Source: Sulfitobacter sp. CW3 (GTDB taxonomy: Bacteria > Pseudomonadota > Alphaproteobacteria > Rhodobacterales > Rhodobacteraceae). Taken from it: 64,000 bases of DNA. Below are positions 27,592-35,172 of this stretch, one piece after another. Numbering within the stretch: the first letter of the stretch is position 1; each line of letters starts with the position of its first letter. The DNA lies in NCBI RefSeq assembly GCF_019392245.1, contig NZ_JAHXRL010000001.1:62001-126000 (forward strand), written 5' to 3'. Under the pieces are notes generated by a model. It was not told the origin of the DNA, ran no database searches, and saw only the letters and a list, made by a program, of their open reading frames with translations. The position numbers were made by a program, and so were the translations under genes.

Positions 27592-29192
27592 TGGCCAAGA
27601 CAAAGACCGTGCAAACCCGCCCCTTGGGCGCGCAAATCTCGCATATGCTAAAGGATCGCGGGGTCGAGGTGATTTTTGGCATCCCCGGCGTGCACAATCA
27701 GGAAATGTACCGCGGGATCGAAGAATCCGGCCTGACCCATGTGCTGGCCCGCCATGAGCAAGGTGCCGGCTTTATGGCCGATGGCTATGCGCGGGCGACG
27801 GGGAAACCGGGTGTGGCCTATGTGATCACCGGTCCGGGGCTGTGCAATATCATGACGCCCATGGGCCAGGCCACCAGCGATTCTGTGCCCTTGCTGGTGT
27901 TGTCGTCTTGTCTGGATGAAACCGCGGCCCGCAAAGGCCAACTGCATCAGATGAAAGACCAACAAGCCGCCGCCGCCACTGTTTGTGACTGGTCAGAGGA
28001 AGCGCGCACAGCCGGTGCCGCCTATACATTGATCGACCGCGCGCTGAGCGAATTTACCACGCAGCGCCCCGGCGCAAAGCATATTCAGGTGCCGATTGTG
28101 GTGCTCGAGGCAGCAGCACAAGGCCATGCCCCATCAGGGGATAAAACAACGCGTCCCTTGGGGCCAACGCCGCAGGATATAGAAAAGGTCTGTGATCTGT
28201 TGATGGCATCCAAACGCCCGTTGTTCGTTTTCGGTGGCGGGGCAAAGGGGGCAGGTGACGTGAATACCCTAATGCGCCGCACAGGCGCTGCGTCGTTCAC
28301 CACCTATGCCGGTCGCGGGGTGGTCGCACCCGATGCGCCCTTGCACTTTGGATCAACCTTGGCACGGCCCGGCAGCGCCGATGTGATCGCCAGTGCCGAT
28401 CTGGTCATCGCCGTCGGCACCGAACTGGCCGAGGTGGACATCTGGCGTGCGCATCTGGGGCACACCGCGCCATTGGTGCGGGTCGATGTGGACCCAACCG
28501 TGCTGACCGACGCGCAACAGGCGCAGGTTCAGGTCCAAGGCGATGCCGCAGCGTTTGTGTCGCGCTTGTGCGAGATGGACATTGACCGGCCCCAGTCGGG
28601 CTGGACCGCGCAAGAAGTCGTGGCTGCACGCGCGCGCTGGCGGTCAGAGATTGAAGCCGAGCGCCCCGGGTTGCTTCCGGTCATCGACGCCCTGCAAGCG
28701 GCGGTGCCCAAGGATGCCATGATCTATTCCGACATGACGCAATTCGCCTATGCCGCCAAAGAGGTGTGGGATATGGACGCACCCGGCCATTGGCATCACC
28801 CTTACGGGTTTGGCACATTGGGCTATGCGACCCCTGCGGCCATCGGTGGCGCGATCGGGCGGCCTGATGCGCCCACGCTGGCGATCATCGGGGATTACGG
28901 CTTTCACTATACCATGCAGGAACTCGGTGCTGCTGTGGAACTGGGTCTGTCACTGCCCATCATCCTATGGGACAACGGCAAGCTGGGTGAAATCGAAGAC
29001 AGTATGGTCCGCGCCCAGATCGCACCCAATGCAGTGGTCGCGCATAATCCGGATTTTTGCAAACTGGCCGAAGCGTTTGGTGCCTTGTCCGCAGCCCCCA
29101 AAACGCTGAGCGAGCTGCCCGAGGTGCTGAAACAGGCATTCAACGCCGGTCGCCCGACGCTGATTTACTTAACACCTGACATCACAGGCTAA
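27591..29192 (+). CDS. ThDP-dependent decarboxylase/synthase, possibly 5-guanidino-2-oxopentanoate decarboxylase
   Basis: A thiamine-diphosphate enzyme of 533 residues with the three-domain plan of acetolactate synthase-like proteins. The N-terminal Glu lies in VLARHEQGAGFMADGYARA. The ThDP binding loop is GDYGFHYTMQELGAAVELGL ending in ILWDNGKLGEI. The N-terminal segment GIPGVHNQEMYRGIEESG resembles the arginine-transaminase-pathway enzyme AruI. The start overlaps the trkH stop by one base, so the two are coupled. The substrate assignment is by similarity only; a generic 2-oxoacid decarboxylase is possible. Confidence 0.8.
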   Translation: MAKTKTVQTRPLGAQISHMLKDRGVEVIFGIPGVHNQEMYRGIEESGLTHVLARHEQGAGFMADGYARATGKPGVAYVITGPGLCNIMTPMGQATSDSVPLLVLSSCLDETAARKGQLHQMKDQQAAAATVCDWSEEARTAGAAYTLIDRALSEFTTQRPGAKHIQVPIVVLEAAAQGHAPSGDKTTRPLGPTPQDIEKVCDLLMASKRPLFVFGGGAKGAGDVNTLMRRTGAASFTTYAGRGVVAPDAPLHFGSTLARPGSADVIASADLVIAVGTELAEVDIWRAHLGHTAPLVRVDVDPTVLTDAQQAQVQVQGDAAAFVSRLCEMDIDRPQSGWTAQEVVAARARWRSEIEAERPGLLPVIDALQAAVPKDAMIYSDMTQFAYAAKEVWDMDAPGHWHHPYGFGTLGYATPAAIGGAIGRPDAPTLAIIGDYGFHYTMQELGAAVELGLSLPIILWDNGKLGEIEDSMVRAQIAPNAVVAHNPDFCKLAEAFGALSAAPKTLSELPEVLKQAFNAGRPTLIYLTPDITG

Positions 29193-29205
29193 GACGTTTT
29201 TTTCG

Positions 29206-29245
29206 AAAAAAAAACGGGCCGGAATTTTTGAAAATTCCGCGCCCG
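29206..29245 (-). terminator. Terminator for the SPOR/protease-like gene, between convergent genes
   Basis: CGGGC plus CGGAATTTT pairs with AAAATTCCG plus GCCCG with one bulged C at 29240. On the minus strand this is followed by nine U (complement of A-run 29206-29214), a classic intrinsic terminator for the leftward gene. A second self-complementary T7/A9 hairpin sits beside it at about 29197-29214 and may help stop the rightward transcript. Confidence 0.85.
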
Positions 29246-29255
29246 GTCGCTTGTG

Positions 29256-31076
29256 TTATTCCCAACAGCTGACCAACACGGTCATGGCCTTGGCTTTGGC
29301 GCGCAAATCTTCGGGGTGCAGGGGGCCTGTCCCTTGGGTTGTTTGAACGGCAATGCCCGCCATTTGTGCCACATCGCTGATCTGCGCGGCATCAAGGGCA
29401 AAGTTCACGTCTTCGGGCAGTTGTTGCGCGCCATCGTTGCGCGGCAGCAGCATACCCAAGACCTGACCATTACTGTCAAAAACAGGTCCGCCCGCGTCAC
29501 CGGGTTGCGAGACAAGTTCAAGCCTGACGACATTGTTCTCGCCCTGTAATCCGCGCACATCGGCCAACGCGCCATATGTCACGGTCGCAGCCCCCAGCAC
29601 GCCTTGATACGGAAAACCGGCAACCGCGATTTCCGATTGCAGCGGTGGCAGGATGGTGTTGAAGGTCGCGACGTTCATCGGGGCCAACCGGTCACTGGGC
29701 TTGAGCAGGGCAATGCCGTTGGCGCGGTCATCCGCAATCACGCTCAGCTCCGATTCATCGTCCAGCGTCATACGGCCGCAGTTTTGCACTGCTTGCGATG
29801 TGGTTGCGATCGTCCCGGCACCATCGATGAAAAAGCCCGAGCTTGACAGCTTGGGCAGGCGCACCTGAAGCCCTGACACCAGATCAATCGCCTGATCGTC
29901 ACCGCCCCCGGCCGCTGCATCCAACACGCCGGGAATACGGGTAAAGCTTTGGGACAGCTCTGACATCACACGGCGGCGGCGGTCTTCGTCACCGGCGGGC
30001 CAGACAAGGGTAAAGCCTTTGATTTCGCCATTTTCCAGCGATGCTTGGGTCTGGCTGATAAAGCTGCCATTTTCCCCGATCAGCTCAAAGCTGTTGGATT
30101 TGCGTTCACGCGGCCCGTTCTGGGGGACGATTTCAAGGGTTTGCATGATCTCGTATAGGCCAAGCAGCGTGTCTTGGTCTCCCGCTTGGCTGATCAGCAA
30201 AACGCGCGCATTGATATCGCCTGTGGCATTGTATTGCACAAACGGCGGTTCCAGCTTTTCGAAAGCCACAACTTCGGTGGGCAAGAGCATTTCAATGCCC
30301 GCGTCCGTGTTGAGGACCCGTTGCAGGCCAAGCCCCTCAAGCACCGCATTATATTGCTTGTTCAGGGCTGCACGTTGCAAAGTGGTCAGCACGCCTGTGG
30401 CGTCATATCTATTGGCGGCTTGCCAATCTGCCATCGACTGCCGTGTGCCGCGCCCGAATGCGCCGTCGATGGCGCTGTCGTAGTAACCCGCCCATTGCAG
30501 GGCGATTTGCAACTGCTGCCGCTCTTCACGGGTTAGCGCACGCTCGCTGCTGCGGGCTTCGGATACCGTTTCATCGATGGGTGGTTCAGGCAGGATTGCC
30601 GTTGTTGCGGTCTCGGATGGCTCGGCCTCGGCCTGCGTGTCTGCGTCAACGGGGGGCAGTGTGGTTTCAATAATGGGGTTGGCTGGGTCTTCAGCGGCCA
30701 CATCGGGTTCGATCGGGGCAATCAGCGGGATGTTCAGCACATTCGCGCCGACTGGCCAATATTGCTGTTTAAACCGGCTAGAGATCTGCACGAAACTGTC
30801 ACCAGGCACCAAACCCTCGCGGCGGTAACCGCGCAGGAGCAGTTCTGCATCATCGCGGCGATAGGGGCCTACCACAATCGCATACCAGCCGCCGCCCAGC
30901 GAAAACCCGTTCACATCCTCGATGGTGGCACTATAGGCTTGGGCCCGCTGGGTTGCGCCCGCCAGAGTGGGCTGCGCTTCGACCTGAAGCCAAACCACAT
31001 CGCTCGCGGATTGGGCCATCAAAGAATAAGGTGTCAGAAGTAGTGTGGCAAACAGGGCCGCGATCAATCGCTTCAT
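29256..31076 (-). CDS. Exported SPOR-like, peptidoglycan-binding, inactive trypsin-fold protein
   Basis: A 606-residue envelope protein with signal peptide MKRLIAALFATLLLTPYSLM. Residues 27-97 look like a SPOR domain, and 180-240 a peptidoglycan-binding domain (LQIALQWAGYYDSAIDGAFG). An acidic Pro-rich linker lies at 120-175, and the last 200 residues match a trypsin/HtrA fold. The fold is recognised from FFIDGAGTIATTSQAV, IALLKPS and QPGDAGGPVFDSNG. The catalytic triad is missing: His becomes Gln428, Asp becomes Gly454, Ser becomes Ala528. It is therefore probably a peptidoglycan-bound scaffold rather than a protease. It is followed by a strong terminator. Exact role unknown. Confidence 0.85.
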   Translation of the reverse strand: MKRLIAALFATLLLTPYSLMAQSASDVVWLQVEAQPTLAGATQRAQAYSATIEDVNGFSLGGGWYAIVVGPYRRDDAELLLRGYRREGLVPGDSFVQISSRFKQQYWPVGANVLNIPLIAPIEPDVAAEDPANPIIETTLPPVDADTQAEAEPSETATTAILPEPPIDETVSEARSSERALTREERQQLQIALQWAGYYDSAIDGAFGRGTRQSMADWQAANRYDATGVLTTLQRAALNKQYNAVLEGLGLQRVLNTDAGIEMLLPTEVVAFEKLEPPFVQYNATGDINARVLLISQAGDQDTLLGLYEIMQTLEIVPQNGPRERKSNSFELIGENGSFISQTQASLENGEIKGFTLVWPAGDEDRRRRVMSELSQSFTRIPGVLDAAAGGGDDQAIDLVSGLQVRLPKLSSSGFFIDGAGTIATTSQAVQNCGRMTLDDESELSVIADDRANGIALLKPSDRLAPMNVATFNTILPPLQSEIAVAGFPYQGVLGAATVTYGALADVRGLQGENNVVRLELVSQPGDAGGPVFDSNGQVLGMLLPRNDGAQQLPEDVNFALDAAQISDVAQMAGIAVQTTQGTGPLHPEDLRAKAKAMTVLVSCWE

Positions 31077-31233
31077 GGTGGAATTGCTCTCGTGCGTTTA
31101 AGTTCAAAGCAGATAAACAGGAACGAGGGTGGAATGCCATGGTGGTTACGTATGAAATCATCATAAAGCTGCCAATTGACCCTTGGCCGAGCGCGCCGTA
31201 GGAAAGGCGCGCAGCAGTAAAGGCTTTTATCCC

Positions 31234-32172
31234 ATGTCCGATCCGGTTCAGCGCCCCCGTTCCTTTCAGGAAATCATCCTTGCCCTCCAAACCTATTGGG
31301 CGCGGCAGGGCTGTGCAATTTTGCAGCCCTACGACATGGAAGTGGGCGCAGGTACATTCCATCCGGCCACCACATTGCGGTCCTTGGGCACCAACCCGTG
31401 GGCTGCCGCCTATGTGCAGCCATCGCGCCGCCCGACCGATGGGCGCTATGGTGAAAACCCGAACCGTTTGCAGCACTATTACCAGTATCAGGTCTTGATC
31501 AAACCAAGCCCGCCCAACCTTCAGGAGCTGTATCTGGGGTCGCTTCAGGCGATTGGCATCGATATGGCACTGCACGATATCCGTTTTGTCGAAGACGACT
31601 GGGAAAGCCCGACCTTGGGCGCATGGGGCTTGGGCTGGGAAGTCTGGTGCGATGGCATGGAAGTGTCGCAATTCACCTATTTCCAACAGGTCGGCGGCCA
31701 TGATTGCCATCCGGTGTCGGGCGAATTGACCTATGGGTTGGAACGTCTGGCGATGTATGTTCTGGGCGTCGATCACGTCATGGACATGCCGTTCAACAGC
31801 CCCGACGCACCGATCCCGCTGACCTATGGCGACATCTTCAAACAGACCGAGGAAGAATTCGCGCGCTGGAACTTTGACGTGGCCAATACCGAAGTGCTGC
31901 TGGATCACTTTGTCGAAGCAGAAAACGAATGTAACGCGATCCTGTCCCAAGACGCCCTTGACCCCAAAACCGGCAAGCGCATCATCATGGCGCATCCCGC
32001 CTATGATCAATGCATCAAGGCCAGCCACATCTTCAACCTGCTCGACGCACGCGGTGTTATCTCGGTCACCGAACGTCAGGCCTATATCGGGCGCGTCCGG
32101 ACCTTGGCCAAAGCTTGCGCTGATGCTTTTGTTCAAACCCGCGCTGGCGGCTGGACCGAGGACGCAGCATGA
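31234..32172 (+). CDS. glyQ: Glycyl-tRNA synthetase alpha subunit
   Basis: Catalytic alpha subunit of the heterotetrameric glycyl-tRNA synthetase, 312 residues. The family landmarks are [56 protein letters not shown] and [13 protein letters not shown]. The ATG at 31234 starts MSDPVQRPR. It is the first gene of a unit with a small membrane protein and glyS. The stop overlaps the next ATG (ATGA). Confidence 0.98.
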   Translation: MSDPVQRPRSFQEIILALQTYWARQGCAILQPYDMEVGAGTFHPATTLRSLGTNPWAAAYVQPSRRPTDGRYGENPNRLQHYYQYQVLIKPSPPNLQELYLGSLQAIGIDMALHDIRFVEDDWESPTLGAWGLGWEVWCDGMEVSQFTYFQQVGGHDCHPVSGELTYGLERLAMYVLGVDHVMDMPFNSPDAPIPLTYGDIFKQTEEEFARWNFDVANTEVLLDHFVEAENECNAILSQDALDPKTGKRIIMAHPAYDQCIKASHIFNLLDARGVISVTERQAYIGRVRTLAKACADAFVQTRAGGWTEDAA

Positions 32173-32690
32173 ATGGTAAATTCGTCGGGGGCGTTATCCT
32201 GGCCGCAGCTGCGATTGCGGGCATGACACTCTACTACCTCCAGATCTACGGCTACTATCACGAGGCCCCAACACCGCCAAACGGCGTCGAACTGGTGTCG
32301 CTCGCAACAGGCTTGCCTGAACCCATCGCGACAGAAAACTTCCGTGCCATTGACGCGGACAGCTCTCCGATCCGGTACCGGGCCTGTTTTGACACCACGC
32401 TTGGCCTTGCGACGCTGTCAGAAACCTACGTGGCCACAGACAAGATCGAGCCGCGCAATGCGCCCGGCTGGTTTGACTGTTTCGACGCCAAGGCGATTGG
32501 TGCCGCACTTGATGCTGGCACGGCCCAGACGTTCCTAGGCCAAAAGAACGTTCATTTCGGCGTGGACCGGGTCGTGGCGATTACATCTGACGGGCACGGC
32601 TATATCTGGCACGAGCTGAACGATTGTGGCGAAAAATCTTATGACGGCACCGTTGTGGGCGAAACCTGCCCCGAGAAGCCCAGCCAATAA
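32169..32690 (+). CDS. Membrane-anchored small protein between glyQ and glyS (DUF6446-like)
   Basis: A 173-residue protein with one N-terminal membrane anchor ([20 protein letters not shown]) and a soluble, probably periplasmic domain. That domain begins [13 protein letters not shown] and has four cysteines (RACFDTT, DCFDAKA, LNDCGEK, GETCPEK) that could form two disulfides. I recall similar proteins in Rhodobacterales under the label DUF6446, but have not checked this. Its ATG overlaps the glyQ stop, and glyS follows 89 bases later, so it is part of the synthetase operon. Function unknown. Confidence 0.75.
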   Translation: MNGKFVGGVILAAAAIAGMTLYYLQIYGYYHEAPTPPNGVELVSLATGLPEPIATENFRAIDADSSPIRYRACFDTTLGLATLSETYVATDKIEPRNAPGWFDCFDAKAIGAALDAGTAQTFLGQKNVHFGVDRVVAITSDGHGYIWHELNDCGEKSYDGTVVGETCPEKPSQ

Positions 32691-32779
32691 GGGGCCTTCT
32701 CTGGCTCTTAAATATCCTCGCGCGAAGCGCAAAAAATCTTAGCCGTGCTATATAACGCGGCAACCGAAAGGTACCACCG

Positions 32780-35083
32780 ATGCCCGACCTGCTGATTGAG
32801 CTGTTCTCAGAAGAAATTCCCGCCCGGATGCAGGCGCGGGCCGCTGATGATTTGAAAAAACTGGTGACCAATGGCTTGGTCGAGGCGGGGCTGACCTATG
32901 CCTCAGCCGCTGCGTTTTCGACGCCGCGCCGTCTGACCCTGACCATCGAGGGGATGCTGGACGCCAGCCCGTCCATCACCGAAGAACGCAAAGGCCCCAA
33001 GGCTGACGCGCCCGAAAAAGCCATCGAAGGGTTCTTGCGCGGTGCCGGTCTGACCCGCGACCAGTTGGAAAAACGCGAAACGCCCAAGGGCAACATCCTG
33101 TTCGCGATGATCAAAAAACCGGGCCGCCCCGCAGCCGAGATCGTGGCCGAGGTGCTTGAAACCACGATCCGCAACTTCCCATGGCCGAAATCCATGCGCT
33201 GGGGCACCGGTTCCTTGCGCTGGGTGCGCCCGCTGCATTCCATTCTGTGCATCTTGTCTGCCGAAGATGGCGCGCAGGTTGTGCCGATGAACGTTGACGG
33301 GATCGAAGCAGGGGCCACCACGCGCGGCCACCGTTTCCTTGCGCCTGACACTATTACGGTCAGCAATTTCGACGACTACGCCGCCAAGCTGAAACGCGCC
33401 TTTGTGGTGCTGGACCCGGCCGAGCGGCGCGATGCGATCTGGCATGACGCGACCAATATGGCCTTTGCAAATGGCTTCGAAGTGGTCGAGGACGCAGGTC
33501 TGCTGGCCGAGGTCGCAGGGCTGGTCGAATGGCCCGTCGTGTTGATGGGCCGGATCGGGGATGCCTTCCTTGATCTGCCGCCCGAGGTTTTGCAGACCTC
33601 GATGAAAGAGCATCAAAAGTTCTTTTCCGTGCGCAACCCCAAGACGGGCCGCATTGAACGGTTTGTCACCGTCGCCAACCGCACCACCGCTGACGATGGC
33701 GCGACCATTCTGGCGGGCAATGAAAAGGTACTTTCCGCACGTCTGTCCGATGCGAAATTCTTTTGGGAAAACGACCTGCGCATCGCGAAGTCTGACGCGG
33801 GCATGCAGACTTGGGTCGATCGTCTGTCCAACGTCACCTTCCACAACAAGCTGGGCACACAGGCCGAACTGATCTCGCGCATGGAAGCGTTGGCGGGCGA
33901 GTTGGCCCCGATGGTCGGTGCCGATGCCGACGAAGCCCGCGAGGCCGCGCGGTTTGCCAAGGCCGATCTGTCGTCTGAAATGGTCTATGAATTCCCCGAA
34001 CTTCAAGGGCTTATGGGCAGTTATTATGCCCAAGCAGCTGGGAAGTCCGAAGCGATTGCCGCCGCCGCCCAAGACCACTACGCGCCGCTTGGCCCATCCG
34101 ACGACGTGCCAACCGCGCCGGTTTCCGTCGCGGTGGCCTTGGCCGAGAAGATCGACAAGCTGACAGGGTTCTGGGCGATTGATGAAAAGCCGACAGGGTC
34201 GAAAGACCCGTTCGCGCTGCGTCGTGCGGCGTTGGGGGTTATTCGGATTTTGGTTGAGAATGATTTGAAGCTTCTACTTTGGGGTAGGTTGAACTCGGGG
34301 TTTCACGAGCATTTCACACGAGATCAAAGCATGAAGATTGCAGATTCTGATGAGGTGTTTGATAAGGCGATAAAGGCCTTAAATCTGTCACCCAAGACAG
34401 AGCAAAATATTCGCCGTAGGATATCTGATGACCACAGGGAAAAAGCCAAGGCCTATCTAGATGGTTTTCGTTTCGTAAATACCGACGACGGTATGGGAAA
34501 GTTGGTGGATACAAAGACTGGTGAAACAATATCCGATGAAACTCTAATTTTGGAAGAAGACGATCTCCTTTCCTTCCTTCACGACCGCCTCAAGGTCTAC
34601 CTCAAGGACCAAGGCGTCCGTCATGATATCATCGACGCCTGTATTGCGATGGAGGGGAATGACGACCTGACGCTGCTGGTCAAACGCGCCAAAGCGCTAA
34701 GCGAAACGCTGAAAACCGATGACGGGGAAAACCTGATCCAGGGCTTCAAGCGCGCCAACAACATTCTGTCACAGGCGGAAGAGGCGGATGGGGTCGAATA
34801 CTCCTATGGTGCAGACATCAAATTTGCCGAAACGGACGAGGAACGCGCTCTGTTCGCTGCCCTTGACGCGGCAGAGGCGAAGATCAATCCGGCGATGGCG
34901 GCGCAAGACTTTACCGATGCCATGTCCGCGATGGCGTCTTTGCGCGGGCCGATTGATGCGTTCTTTGATGCGGTTCAGGTGAATTCCGACAACAGCACCG
35001 TGCGGCGCAACCGGTTGAACCTGCTTAGTCGCATCCGCACCATCTGTAGCTCGGTCGCGGACCTGACCAAAATCGACGGCTAA
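32780..35083 (+). CDS. glyS: Glycyl-tRNA synthetase beta subunit with in-frame low-G+C island
   Basis: Beta subunit of glycyl-tRNA synthetase, which binds tRNA, 767 residues against about 690 in E. coli. It starts MPDLLIELFSEEIPARMQAR. Core blocks GTGSLRWVRPLHSILC, EHQKFFSVRNP and KPTGSKDPFALRRAALGVIR are canonical. The extra length falls at about residues 490-590 (34245-34560), where G+C drops to about 42% by my count and codons such as AGG, ATA and CTA appear. The canonical sequence then resumes at DLLSFLHDRLKVYLKDQG. The reading frame is kept. GAAAGG precedes the ATG. Confidence 0.95.
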   Translation: MPDLLIELFSEEIPARMQARAADDLKKLVTNGLVEAGLTYASAAAFSTPRRLTLTIEGMLDASPSITEERKGPKADAPEKAIEGFLRGAGLTRDQLEKRETPKGNILFAMIKKPGRPAAEIVAEVLETTIRNFPWPKSMRWGTGSLRWVRPLHSILCILSAEDGAQVVPMNVDGIEAGATTRGHRFLAPDTITVSNFDDYAAKLKRAFVVLDPAERRDAIWHDATNMAFANGFEVVEDAGLLAEVAGLVEWPVVLMGRIGDAFLDLPPEVLQTSMKEHQKFFSVRNPKTGRIERFVTVANRTTADDGATILAGNEKVLSARLSDAKFFWENDLRIAKSDAGMQTWVDRLSNVTFHNKLGTQAELISRMEALAGELAPMVGADADEAREAARFAKADLSSEMVYEFPELQGLMGSYYAQAAGKSEAIAAAAQDHYAPLGPSDDVPTAPVSVAVALAEKIDKLTGFWAIDEKPTGSKDPFALRRAALGVIRILVENDLKLLLWGRLNSGFHEHFTRDQSMKIADSDEVFDKAIKALNLSPKTEQNIRRRISDDHREKAKAYLDGFRFVNTDDGMGKLVDTKTGETISDETLILEEDDLLSFLHDRLKVYLKDQGVRHDIIDACIAMEGNDDLTLLVKRAKALSETLKTDDGENLIQGFKRANNILSQAEEADGVEYSYGADIKFAETDEERALFAALDAAEAKINPAMAAQDFTDAMSAMASLRGPIDAFFDAVQVNSDNSTVRRNRLNLLSRIRTICSSVADLTKIDG

Positions 35084-35172
35084 CACGCAGCTTCTTTGGT
35101 CTGGCAGGATGCATCAAGTCTTGCCAGACAACGCCGAAAGCCTATGCTGCGCAGAAACCTAAAGGTGCCGCA

